DNA from: Pelagerythrobacter sp041912895
GTDB lineage: Bacteria; Pseudomonadota; Alphaproteobacteria; Sphingomonadales; Sphingomonadaceae
Assembly (NCBI RefSeq): GCF_041912895.1
Contig: NZ_JAYSGI010000001.1
Span: 744,001-808,000, forward strand
Length of the DNA stretch: 64,000 nt
Reading direction: 5' to 3'
Shown here: piece by piece, positions 18,949-27,420 of the stretch
How positions within the stretch are numbered: position 1 is the stretch's first letter
Layout: the number at the start of each line of letters is the position of its first letter
Notes under the pieces: generated by a model
Database searches by the model: none
Told to the model about the DNA's origin: nothing
What the model saw: the letters and a program-made list of their open reading frames with translations, nothing else
Made by a program: the position numbers and the translations under genes

Positions 18949-20337
18949 TCAATCCGCCAGCAGCAGAACCGGCTTCTCGATCAGCTTCTTCAGCGCCTGG
19001 ACGAAGCTCGCCGCGTCCCACCCGTCGACCACGCGGTGATCGCAGCTGATCGATACGTTCATCAGCTTGCGCTTCTCGATCCGTTCGCCGCCCATCCCGT
19101 CGGGGACGAACATCGGCCGTTCGACGATGCGGTTGGGGCCGATGATCGCGACCTCGGGCCGGTTGATGACCGGCGTGGTGGCCACACCACCAAGCGGGCC
19201 GAGCGACGTAACGGTAAGCGTCGAGCCCGAAAGCTCCTCGGACTTGGCCGAACCATCGCGCGCCGCATCGGCCAGGCGCACGATCTCGCGCGCGAGCTGC
19301 CACAGGTTCTTCGCCTGCGCATCGCGGATCACCGGGACCATCAGGCCCTTGTCGGTCTGCGCCGCCATGCCGAGATGCACCGCGCCGTGGCGCGTGACCA
19401 CGCCCGCTTCATCGTCGAAGCGCGCGTTGATCATCGGGAAATCGGGCAACGTCTTGCAGATCGCGGTGATGAGCAGCGGCAGCATCGTCAGCTTCGGCTT
19501 GTCGCCGCGATTAGCGTTGAGATCGGCGCGCAGCCGCTCCAGTTCGGTGACGTCGCATTCCTCGACGTACGAGAAATGCGGGATATTGCGCTTCGCCTCG
19601 GCCATGTTCTGCGCGATCCGCTTGCGCAGGCCGACGACCTTGACCTGCTCGTCTCCTCGCGCGCGGCCCGCCGGACTGAACCCGCCGCTGCCGCTATAGG
19701 TCAGGAAGGCGTCGAGATCGGCGTGGCGCAGACGGCCGTCCTCGGCAGGTTTCACTTCGCCGAGATCGATGCCCAGATCCTTCGCGCGCTTGCGCACCGC
19801 GGGGGAGGCGAGGACCTTGGCGGATGTGGTGCCGGGGCCTTCGAAAGGCTCAGGCTGAGCGGAGGCTTTTTCGGTTGGCGAACTTTGGCTTTGCGAGTCT
19901 TCGGTTCGCGCAACATCCGCTCGTCCTGAGCCTGTCGAAGGACGCTCGCGCTGCTTTTCCGCCGCGATCGCATCGTCGGCGTCGCTCGCGTCCGGGTTCT
20001 CGACCTCGATCCGCTCCTCGACCCCCTCCGTTTTGGGCGTGGGCGCGGCGTCGGCCGCAGCCTCGTTTTCCTCGATCACCTCGTCGGGAATCTCGCCTGC
20101 GACCTCGATCACCACCAGCATCGAACCGATCGCGATCGTGTCGCCGACTTCGCCTGCGACTTCGATCACCTTGCCCGCGACCGGGCTTTCCATCTCGACC
20201 GTCGCCTTGTCGGTCATCATGTCGGCCAGCCGGTCGTCCTCGTCCACGGTATCGCCGACCTTGACGTGCCAGTCGACGATCTCCGCCTCGGCGATGCCTT
20301 CGCCGATGTCGGGCAGGTTGAAGGTGAATTTCGCCAT
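18949..20337 (-). CDS. bkdB: Branched-chain 2-oxoacid dehydrogenase E2 (dihydrolipoyl acyltransferase)
   Basis: A 462-residue E2 core protein. Residues 1-80 form a lipoyl domain with the lipoylated Lys in MMTDKATVEMES; a variable linker (about 90-180) follows; the peripheral subunit-binding domain is LASPAVRKRAKDLGIDLGEV...LRHADLDAFL; the catalytic domain ends with ISCDHRVVDGWDAASF, containing the His and Asp of the HxxxDG site. A palindromic repeat is embedded in frame in the linker. It starts 4 bases after bkdA2. The complex oxidises 2-oxo acids from Val, Leu and Ile; the E3 gene is not in this window. Confidence 0.95.
   Translation of the reverse strand: MAKFTFNLPDIGEGIAEAEIVDWHVKVGDTVDEDDRLADMMTDKATVEMESPVAGKVIEVAGEVGDTIAIGSMLVVIEVAGEIPDEVIEENEAAADAAPTPKTEGVEERIEVENPDASDADDAIAAEKQRERPSTGSGRADVARTEDSQSQSSPTEKASAQPEPFEGPGTTSAKVLASPAVRKRAKDLGIDLGEVKPAEDGRLRHADLDAFLTYSGSGGFSPAGRARGDEQVKVVGLRKRIAQNMAEAKRNIPHFSYVEECDVTELERLRADLNANRGDKPKLTMLPLLITAICKTLPDFPMINARFDDEAGVVTRHGAVHLGMAAQTDKGLMVPVIRDAQAKNLWQLAREIVRLADAARDGSAKSEELSGSTLTVTSLGPLGGVATTPVINRPEVAIIGPNRIVERPMFVPDGMGGERIEKRKLMNVSISCDHRVVDGWDAASFVQALKKLIEKPVLLLAD
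19838..19943. repeat. REP-like inverted repeat pair inside the bkdB linker
   Basis: Left arm 19838-19863 and right arm 19916-19943 are inverted copies: CCTTCGA-AGGCTCAGG-GAGCGGA matches the reverse complement of the right arm at 23 of 26 positions. This CTTCGACAGGCTCAGG palindrome is a dispersed repeat known from sphingomonad genomes, normally intergenic. Here it is translated in frame into the low-complexity E2 linker (RPSTGSGRADVAR and SAQPEPFEGPG). Confidence 0.85.
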
Positions 20338-20341
20338 GAGG

Positions 20342-21400
20342 TCAGTCCTTGAGGAGCTTGTCGATCGCTTCGCCGATGCGAACCGGGCCGGGGAAATAGG
20401 CCCATTCGAGGCTGTGCGGATACGGGGTGTCGAAACCGGTCACGCGCTCGACCGGGGCTTCGAGGTGATAAAAGCAGCGTTCGGTGACCAGCGCGGAAAG
20501 CTCCGCGCCGAAGCCCGAGGTGCGGGTCGCCTCGTGCACGATCAGGCACTTGCCGGTGCGCTCGACCGACGCTTCGATCGCCTCGATATCGAGCGGCACC
20601 AATGTGCGCAGATCGAGGATTTCGGCCTCGACGCCCTTCTCGCAGCAGACTGATTCGACCACGTGGACCATCGTGCCGTAGGCGAGGATGGTCATCGCAT
20701 CGCCCTCGGTCACCGTGCGCGCCTTGCCGAGCGGGATCTTGTAGTAACCTTCCGGCACCGCGCTCTGCGGATGCCGCTTCCACGGTTCGGCGGGCTTGTC
20801 GTAGTAGCCGCTGAACGGCCCGTTGTAGATCCGCTTCGGCTCGAAGAAGATTACCGGGTCGTTGTCCTCGATGCACGAGATCAGCAGGCCCTTCGCGTCG
20901 TAGGGCGTCGAGGGGATCACCGTCTTGAGGCCGGAGACATGGGTGAAGATCGCCTCGGGGCTCTGGCTGTGCGTCTGCCCGCCGAAGATGCCCCCGCCGA
21001 AGGGCGAACGCACCGTCAGCGGCGCGATATATTCGGTCGCCGAGCGATAGCGCAGCCGCGCCGCTTCCGAGATCAGCTGGTCGAGCCCCGGATAGATGTA
21101 ATCGGCGAACTGGATTTCGGGCACCGGGCGCAGGCCATAGGCCCCCATCCCCACGGCGACGCCGATGATCCCGCATTCGGAGATCGGCGTATCGAACACC
21201 CGCGTCTTGCCATGCTTTTCCTGCAAGCCGGCGGTCGCCCGGAACACGCCGCCAAAATAGCCGACGTCCTCGCCCAGCACGATCACGTCGGGGTCGCGAT
21301 CCAGCATGATGTCGAGCGCGTCGTTGATCGCCTCGATCATGTTGAGGCGACGTTCGGTGCCCCGCTGTGCCGCTTGGCGCTCCTTGGTTTCGGTGCTCAT
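20342..21400 (-). CDS. bkdA2: Branched-chain 2-oxoacid dehydrogenase E1 beta subunit
   Basis: A 352-residue transketolase-like beta subunit forming the E1 heterotetramer. Motifs: NMIEAINDALD, VIVLGEDVGYFGGVFRAT, TPISECGIIGVAVGMG, PVPEIQFADYIYPGLDQL, SPFGGGIFGGQTHSQSPEA and the C-terminal SGFGAELSALV. These match 2-oxoisovalerate dehydrogenase more closely than pyruvate dehydrogenase. Its ATG overlaps the bkdA1 stop (ATGA), enforcing balanced subunit translation. Confidence 0.95.
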   Translation of the reverse strand: MSTETKERQAAQRGTERRLNMIEAINDALDIMLDRDPDVIVLGEDVGYFGGVFRATAGLQEKHGKTRVFDTPISECGIIGVAVGMGAYGLRPVPEIQFADYIYPGLDQLISEAARLRYRSATEYIAPLTVRSPFGGGIFGGQTHSQSPEAIFTHVSGLKTVIPSTPYDAKGLLISCIEDNDPVIFFEPKRIYNGPFSGYYDKPAEPWKRHPQSAVPEGYYKIPLGKARTVTEGDAMTILAYGTMVHVVESVCCEKGVEAEILDLRTLVPLDIEAIEASVERTGKCLIVHEATRTSGFGAELSALVTERCFYHLEAPVERVTGFDTPYPHSLEWAYFPGPVRIGEAIDKLLKD

Positions 21401-22698
21401 TGCGGGCGCCCCCCGTCGAACTTGATCTTGCGCTCGCGCGTCGCCTGCTCGGCCTGTTCCTTGAGGTGCCAGGGCAATTCCTCGAACACGTCTTCGAACA
21501 TCGTGCGGAACGGCTGATGCATACCGTGGCCGAGGATGCCGTTCTTCTCGGCCTCCTTGGTCGCCGCCTTGACGCGTTCGGCCGCCTTGCGGTCCATTTC
21601 GGCCTGCCGGTCCTCGTCCCATTCGCCGAGCGCGATCAGGTGGTCCCTAAGGCGCGTTACCGGATCGCCGAGCGGCCATTCGGTACGCTCCTGCGCGCTG
21701 CGGTAGCCGGTCGGGTCGTCCGAGGTCGAATGCCCTTCGGCGCGGTAGGTGAAATATTCGATCAGCGTCGGCCCGGCGTTGGCCCGTGCGCGGTTCGCGG
21801 CCCAGCGCTGCGCCGCGTAAACCGCCAGCGCATCGTTGCCATCGACCCTCAGACCCGCGAGCCCATAACCCAGCGCGCGCGCGGCGAACGTGGTCCGTTC
21901 CGCCCCGGCGAAACCCGAGAAGCTCGAGATCGCCCACTGGTTGTTGATAACGTTGAGGATAACCGGTGCATTGTAAACCGTGGCGAAGGTGCAGGCCGAA
22001 TGGAAGTCGCCCTCTGCCGTGCTGCCTTCGCCCACCCAGGTCGCGGCGATCCGGCTGTCGCCCTTGATTGCGCTCGCCATCGCCCAGCCCACCGCCTGCG
22101 GGGTCTGCGTGGCGAGGTTGCCGGAAATCGAGAAGAAGCTGTGCTCGCGGCTCGAATACATGATCGGGAGCTGGCGCCCCTTCAGCTTGTCGCCCTTGTT
22201 CGAGTAAATCTGGTTGATCATCTCGACCAAGTCGTAGCCGCGCGCGATCAGCACGCCCTGCTGCCGATAGCTGGGGAAGACCATGTCGTCGCTGGCGAGC
22301 GCCATTGCGGCAGCGACGCTGGTCGCCTCCTCGCCGGTGCACTTCATGTAGAAGCTGGTCTTGCCCTGCCGCTGGCCGCGGAACATCCGTTCGTCGAATG
22401 CGCGCACCAGCGCGAAATGGCCGAGCATCGTGCGCAGCGTTTCGGGGTCGAGCTTCGGGTCCCACGGCCCGTGCGCCTGGTCGTCGTCGCCCAGCACGCG
22501 GATCAGATCGTGGCACAGCGGCGCGGTTTCCTTCGCCTCGCAGGCCTCGTCCGGCCGCGGCTGTTTGCCGGGCTCGGTCACGCCGATATGGCTGAAATCG
22601 ACCGTGTCGCCGGGGCGGAACTTGGGTTCGGGGACGTGGAGCTTGAGCGCGGGCTTGTTGGTGCCCGCCGTATCGCTCCCGTCGGGCCTGTCGGCCAT
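21397..22698 (-). CDS. bkdA1: Branched-chain 2-oxoacid dehydrogenase E1 alpha subunit
   Basis: A 433-residue thiamine-diphosphate-binding subunit. The TPP/metal motif region reads GEGSTAEGDFHSACTFATVY through VINNQWAISS, and the phosphorylation-loop-like segment EGHSTSDDPTGYRS is present. The extended N terminus (KLHVPEPKFRPGDTVDFSHI) is typical of the BkdA1 type rather than PdhA. First gene of bkdA1-bkdA2-bkdB; promoter expected in the 88-base gap after thyA, where AT-rich TATTTTATTTCA stands out. Confidence 0.95.
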   Translation of the reverse strand: MADRPDGSDTAGTNKPALKLHVPEPKFRPGDTVDFSHIGVTEPGKQPRPDEACEAKETAPLCHDLIRVLGDDDQAHGPWDPKLDPETLRTMLGHFALVRAFDERMFRGQRQGKTSFYMKCTGEEATSVAAAMALASDDMVFPSYRQQGVLIARGYDLVEMINQIYSNKGDKLKGRQLPIMYSSREHSFFSISGNLATQTPQAVGWAMASAIKGDSRIAATWVGEGSTAEGDFHSACTFATVYNAPVILNVINNQWAISSFSGFAGAERTTFAARALGYGLAGLRVDGNDALAVYAAQRWAANRARANAGPTLIEYFTYRAEGHSTSDDPTGYRSAQERTEWPLGDPVTRLRDHLIALGEWDEDRQAEMDRKAAERVKAATKEAEKNGILGHGMHQPFRTMFEDVFEELPWHLKEQAEQATRERKIKFDGGRPQ

Positions 22699-22786
22699 AT
22701 CGGTATCTCCCAGAGCGTGAGACGCAATCTTATACGTGTGCGATATTTTATTTCACACCGCGAAAGGGGTCAAGGCTTCGCTGTCT

Positions 22787-23743
22787 TCACACCGCGACCG
22801 GCGCCTTGATCGGAGCCTGCGGGGCGTAATCGTGGACGGCGAAATCCTCGATCCGATAGCCGAACACCGTCTCCGGCTTTCGCGTTATCCCAAGCCGCGG
22901 GTGGCCTTGCGGTTCCCTGCCGAGCTGTTCCTCGATCAGATGCGTGTGATTGAGATAGAGATGCACGTCGCCCCCCATCCACACGAACTCGCCCGGTTCC
23001 AGATCGACCTGCTGCGCGATCATCCGCTGGAGCAGCGCGCCCGACCACAGGTTGAATGGCAGCCCCAGCGCCACGTCGCAGCTACGCTGGTAGAGCGCGC
23101 AATTGAGGTGCCCATCCGCGACATGGAACTGATACGTCTTGTGACACGGCGGCAGCGCCATGCGGTCGAGCTCGGCGACGTTCCACCCTTCGATGATGTG
23201 CCGCCGGCTGCCCGGATTGGTGCGCAGCGATTCGACCACCTCGGCCACCTGGTTGATCCCCGGCCCCGGCTCGAACAGCCCATCCTTGCGGTAGCGATAG
23301 GTGGGCCAGTCGACCCATTGTTTGCCATAGACCGGCCCAAGGTCCCCCCACCGCTCGGCAAACGCCTCGTCCTCGGCGATCCGCTGGACGAAGGCATCGA
23401 GCGAGATGTTCTCGCCGGTTTCCTTCACGTAGTGCGCGTGCGGCCACTCGTTCCAGATCTTCACCCCCTGCAGCACCAGCGGGCGGATATTGGTCTCGCC
23501 GGTCAGGAACCACAGCATCTCGCGGGTGGCGGTCTTCCAGTAGATCCGCTTGGTGGTGAGCAGCGGCATAGCACCGTCCGCCAGATCGAATCGCAGCATC
23601 GCGCCGAATACCGAACGCGTGCCGACGCCGGTGCGATCGACGCGCTCGCTGCCCTCCGCCCAGATGCGCCGCATCAAGTCGAGATACTGCCACTCCGGGT
23701 GGTCGCGGTCGGTCGAGAGGGCGGGAATCGCGGCGCTGGCCAT
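22787..23743 (-). CDS. thyA: Thymidylate synthase
   Basis: A 318-residue enzyme methylating dUMP to dTMP with methylene-THF. The catalytic Cys lies in MALPPCHKTYQFHV; other landmarks are DRTGVGTRSVFG, TTKRIYWKTATREMLWFL, GDLGPVYGKQW, YQRSCDVALGLPFN and GDVHLYLNH. The size and an insertion after WNEW (residues about 95-145) resemble the longer Lactobacillus casei type rather than the 264-residue E. coli form. Codes alone; bkd operon lies downstream on the same strand. Confidence 0.97.
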   Translation of the reverse strand: MASAAIPALSTDRDHPEWQYLDLMRRIWAEGSERVDRTGVGTRSVFGAMLRFDLADGAMPLLTTKRIYWKTATREMLWFLTGETNIRPLVLQGVKIWNEWPHAHYVKETGENISLDAFVQRIAEDEAFAERWGDLGPVYGKQWVDWPTYRYRKDGLFEPGPGINQVAEVVESLRTNPGSRRHIIEGWNVAELDRMALPPCHKTYQFHVADGHLNCALYQRSCDVALGLPFNLWSGALLQRMIAQQVDLEPGEFVWMGGDVHLYLNHTHLIEEQLGREPQGHPRLGITRKPETVFGYRIEDFAVHDYAPQAPIKAPVAV

Positions 23744-23854
23744 GCCACTTCCCTAGCCGCGCAAATGCCCGCTTGCCACCCCGCGCCGTGCTGCCTATAG
23801 GGCCCGCCTTGCCTCGACCCGCACGGCACTTTGCCCGCGCGGGACCGACACGGT

Positions 23855-23931
23855 CGGGGAGTAGCTCAGCCTGGTAGAGCACTGTCTTCGGGAGGCAGGG
23901 GCCGGAGGTTCGAATCCTCTCTCCCCGACCA
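23855..23931 (+). tRNA. tRNA-Pro (anticodon CGG)
   Basis: A 77-base tRNA: acceptor CGGGGAG pairs with CTCCCCG, D arm GCTCAGCCTGGTAGAGC, anticodon stem CTGTC/GGCAG around loop TTCGGGA giving CGG, T arm GGAGGTTCGAATCCTCT, and encoded CCA after discriminator A. Confidence 0.97.
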
Positions 23932-23965
23932 ATTTTCGCGTTGAACCAGCGGTCTATACGCGCCT

Positions 23966-25072
23966 TTAGCGCAGTTTATGCATGGCGCGTCGCGCGGCCC
24001 GATGCTGGCTTTTCTGAAGCCACTGTTCGAGCGTCAGGTTGCCTTCCGCCAGGTCCGCGAGCACCGCGCCGCGTTCGCCTGCGGGAAGCGGTGGCCCGGT
24101 GGTGGAATCGACCGTCGTCTGCCGCTCGACCTCCGCGTTCAGGAGAGCGCCTGCGAGAATTCCGTAGGCGCTCAGGAAGAGCCACATGAGGAAGACCACT
24201 ATCGCCGACAGCGAGCCATAGGTTGCGCTGTAGTCGCTGATGTATGCAACATAGAGCGAGAAGCCGAAGCTGATCGCAATCCACAGCACTGTCGCCAGCA
24301 GCGCGCCCGGCGCGAGCCAGCGCCACCGCGCCGGGCGGCGATCCGGGCCGTAGCGCATGATCAGCGCGAAACCGAAGCTGCCGATAAGGATCGTGGCGAT
24401 CCACGTCAGGCACTTGAAAAGCAGTTCGGTGCCGGGGCCCACCACGCTCTGCGTCTGGACCTGCAACCACGCGAATGCGCCGGCTCCGCCGATACCGACT
24501 AGGGCAATCCCGATCGCGGCCACGGTAAGCGCCGCCGCGCGCAGCGTCAGCGCCACGAAGCCGCGCGATTCGTGCTCTTCATTGATTACATTGAGTGCCC
24601 CGATGAGCCCGTTCGCCGCGCGCATCCCGCCGTAGATCGCAAAGAACAGCGCGACGATCAGCGCAAATCCCGTCACGCCCGAATTGGTGGTGACGACCGC
24701 GATCAACTGCTCCTCGATCAACGAGCGCGCTTCGAGCGGGAGAACCGTGGTCAAGGCCACGATCTGCCGCTGCACCATCTCCACATCGCCGATCAGGCCG
24801 TATATCATCACCGTGGCCGCGATGAGCGGCGTGAGCGCCAGGAAGACGAAGAAGGCCACCCCTGCCCCCAGCAGCGAGAGGTTGTGGAAGCCCCACATGG
24901 TGTAGGCGCGCTTCAGGATCACCTTCCACGCGCCGAGCGGCATGGCCAGCGGTGAATTGGCAGTTGCGCCGGGCGCCGCGATCGGCGATGAAATAGCCTT
25001 GGCTTCTGGAATTTCAGCGGAATTCTGCTCTTCGCTGGTTTTCTGGTCGATTGCGGTATCGTGCGGGGCCAA
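23966..25072 (-). CDS. YihY/virulence factor BrkB family membrane protein
   Basis: A predicted 368-residue inner-membrane protein with six hydrophobic segments (for example LLGAGVAFFVFLALTPLIAA, VTGFALIVALFFAIYGGM, and IVVFLMWLFLSAYGILAGALL), the conserved RAYTMWGFHNLSLLGAG entry, GALNVINEEHE and the C-terminal YSATYGSLSAIVVFLMWL block typical of YihY (formerly misnamed RNase BN). I chose a TTG start because AAGGAAG sits five bases upstream; an ATG at 24943 would give 325 residues and leave a longer intergenic space. Function of the family is unresolved. Divergent from tamA. Confidence 0.85.
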   Translation of the reverse strand: MAPHDTAIDQKTSEEQNSAEIPEAKAISSPIAAPGATANSPLAMPLGAWKVILKRAYTMWGFHNLSLLGAGVAFFVFLALTPLIAATVMIYGLIGDVEMVQRQIVALTTVLPLEARSLIEEQLIAVVTTNSGVTGFALIVALFFAIYGGMRAANGLIGALNVINEEHESRGFVALTLRAAALTVAAIGIALVGIGGAGAFAWLQVQTQSVVGPGTELLFKCLTWIATILIGSFGFALIMRYGPDRRPARWRWLAPGALLATVLWIAISFGFSLYVAYISDYSATYGSLSAIVVFLMWLFLSAYGILAGALLNAEVERQTTVDSTTGPPLPAGERGAVLADLAEGNLTLEQWLQKSQHRAARRAMHKLR

Positions 25073-25098
25073 GGGGGCTTCCTTTGGATTTTGGCGCA

Positions 25099-27420
25099 AT
25101 GGGGTCGGTTTCGAAACTAACGGGCAAGCCCGGCTTTGGTGCCGTTCACTGGCGAGCGCTCGGTGCTGGCACCGCGCTCTGGCTGGTGACGATGTCGCAT
25201 GCCGCGCTTGCGCAGACGGTCGAGGAAACGGGCACGCAGGAACCAACGGCCGAAGTGCAGGTGCCGGCGCCACCCACCGACATCGATCTTCCCGAGGTCG
25301 AACCCGTGATCACCGACGAGGAGTTCGACGAAGCGATCCCCGAGATCGATGTCGAAGACGACCCGGCGCTTGAAGGGCCGCTCGAATCGATCGCCGATTT
25401 CGAACGCCGCATAGCCGCCGAGCAGGGCGATGCCCTGCCCACCGAAGATCAGGCACCGCCGCTCGGCGATCCGGCGCTGGCCGATGGCGACACGGCCGAG
25501 GAGATCGGCGACGCGCCGGTCCGCGATGCCGAGCTTGCCGCCCCACTTCCGCCGCTGGGCGAATTCGATGTCGAGCCGGTCGAATTCGCGGAGCAGGCGG
25601 ACGATCAGGAAGCGGTCGAGGTCGCCTATACCGTCCAGGTCAACGGGCTCGACGAAGTGGACGAGGAGGCGGATACCGCCCTCGCCGACATGTTCGACGA
25701 CCTTTCGGCGCTCGGCGAAGGCGATGGCGAGGCGGCCAATGTGGCGCAAGTCGCCGCGCGGCTGACCGAAGACAGCGCGCTGTTGCAGCGCATTCTCGCC
25801 GCGGAAGGCTGGTATCAAGCGAGTGTCGCTACCCGGATTGACCGTTCGGAAGGCGAAGGCGGGCAGCCGCTGACCGCCGTGCTCGACGTCGTGCCGGGGC
25901 AGCGGTTCGTGTTCTCCGGCATCGTCATCGATGCCGATCCGACCGAGCCGCCTGGCCTCATCCGCGACAACCTCGCGCTGCAGGTCGGCGAGCCGATCGT
26001 TGCCGAACGGGTGCAAGGCGCCGAGGCGCGCGTCGCCGTTACATTGCCGGAAAACGGTTATCCTTTCGCCGAGGTCGGCCAGCGCGATATCCTGCTCGAT
26101 CAGGACAGCGGCGACGGTATCTATACGCTGCCGATCGAAACGGGGCCGCGTTCGCGCTTCGGCGCGATCGAGACCACCGGCGACCTGGCGTTCGATGCCG
26201 AACACGTCGAGGTGCTCTCCCGCTTCGAGCGCGGCGAGCTCTACGACAGCCGCGATGTCGACGATCTTCGCCAGGCGCTGGTCGCGACGGGATTGTTCAA
26301 CACCGTTTCGGTGACGCCGCAGCCGAGCGGCGAACCGGCGGGCGACGGCACCGAATATGCGACCATTCTGGTGGAGCAGGAAGCCGGGCCGCCGCGTACC
26401 ATCGCAGGCAGCGCCGGATACGGCACCGGTCAGGGCTTCCGCGTGGAAGGAAGCTGGACGCATCGCAATCTCTTCCCACCCGAAGGCGCGCTGATCGGCC
26501 ACGCCATCGCGGGGACGCAGGAACAGGGCGCCGGCGTGACCTTCCGCCGGTCGAACGCGGGTCAGCGCGATCGCACGTTCCAGCTGCGCGCGGAGGCCTT
26601 GCACTCGGATTACGATGCCTACGAGGCGTTCACCGGGCAGATTTCCGCCCTCATCAGCTACGATTCGACGCCGATCTGGCAGAAGCCGATCACCTATGCC
26701 TACGGCGTCCGGCTGATCGGCACGAACGAGCAGGATTACGATTTCGCCACCGAAGAACTCGATCGGCGGACGTTCTTCATCGGCGGACTGACGGGCCAGA
26801 TCGGGCTGGACCAGACCGACAGTCTGCTCGATGCGACCAAGGGTTTCCGCCTGACGGCACTGATCGAACCCGAAGGTTCGCTGCAAGACGGGTTCACCCC
26901 CTATGTCCGCGCGCGACTGGACGGTTCGGCGTATTTCTCGCCGACCGATTCGATCGTGCTCGCCGGCAGGGTCAGGCTGGGGACGATCCAGGGTATCGAC
27001 CGCTTCGACCTGGCCCCTTCCCGCCGGTTCTACGCCGGCGGCGGCGGATCGGTGCGCGGCTTCGGCTATCAGGAACTCGGGCCGAAGGTGCAACTCGACA
27101 ATCCCGATTTCGACCCGACCGATCCCGAAGAGGAAGACGATCCGTTCATCTTCCGCCCGATCGGCGGCCGCAGCCTCAACGAAGCCGCGGCCGAGATCCG
27201 CTATCGCTTCGGCAATTTCGGGGTGGTCGGTTTCGTCGATGCCGGCCAGGTTTATGAAGACAGCCTGCCGCAATTTTCCGACATCCGCTTCGGCGCAGGC
27301 ATCGGTGGCCGCTTCTATACCAATTTCGGGCCCTTGCGGCTCGACCTTGCGATGCCGCTCGATCGCCAGCCGGGCGAGAGCCGCTTCGCGGTCTACGTTT
27401 CGATCGGCCAGGCGTTCTGA
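25099..27420 (+). CDS. tamA: TamA-like Omp85 outer membrane protein with acidic N-terminal extension
   Basis: A 773-residue protein of the BamA/TamA superfamily. The ATG opens a signal peptide ending HAALAQ. Residues of about 25-175 are an unusual Asp/Glu/Pro-rich stretch; then POTRA-type domains (about 175-410; ILAAEGWYQASVATRI, GERVQGAEARVAVTLPENGYPFAEV) and a 16-strand barrel with the Omp85 loop-6 VRGFGYQELGP and final Phe (IGQAF). The stop codon overlaps the ATG of tamB by one base. With TamB it would form the translocation and assembly module moving proteins or lipids to the outer membrane. Confidence 0.9.
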   Translation: MGSVSKLTGKPGFGAVHWRALGAGTALWLVTMSHAALAQTVEETGTQEPTAEVQVPAPPTDIDLPEVEPVITDEEFDEAIPEIDVEDDPALEGPLESIADFERRIAAEQGDALPTEDQAPPLGDPALADGDTAEEIGDAPVRDAELAAPLPPLGEFDVEPVEFAEQADDQEAVEVAYTVQVNGLDEVDEEADTALADMFDDLSALGEGDGEAANVAQVAARLTEDSALLQRILAAEGWYQASVATRIDRSEGEGGQPLTAVLDVVPGQRFVFSGIVIDADPTEPPGLIRDNLALQVGEPIVAERVQGAEARVAVTLPENGYPFAEVGQRDILLDQDSGDGIYTLPIETGPRSRFGAIETTGDLAFDAEHVEVLSRFERGELYDSRDVDDLRQALVATGLFNTVSVTPQPSGEPAGDGTEYATILVEQEAGPPRTIAGSAGYGTGQGFRVEGSWTHRNLFPPEGALIGHAIAGTQEQGAGVTFRRSNAGQRDRTFQLRAEALHSDYDAYEAFTGQISALISYDSTPIWQKPITYAYGVRLIGTNEQDYDFATEELDRRTFFIGGLTGQIGLDQTDSLLDATKGFRLTALIEPEGSLQDGFTPYVRARLDGSAYFSPTDSIVLAGRVRLGTIQGIDRFDLAPSRRFYAGGGGSVRGFGYQELGPKVQLDNPDFDPTDPEEEDDPFIFRPIGGRSLNEAAAEIRYRFGNFGVVGFVDAGQVYEDSLPQFSDIRFGAGIGGRFYTNFGPLRLDLAMPLDRQPGESRFAVYVSIGQAF

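Noticed and set aside
25117..27273. A 718-codon minus-strand frame antisense to tamA
   Set aside because: Composition typical of an antisense shadow; tamA has a signal peptide, POTRA and barrel signatures.
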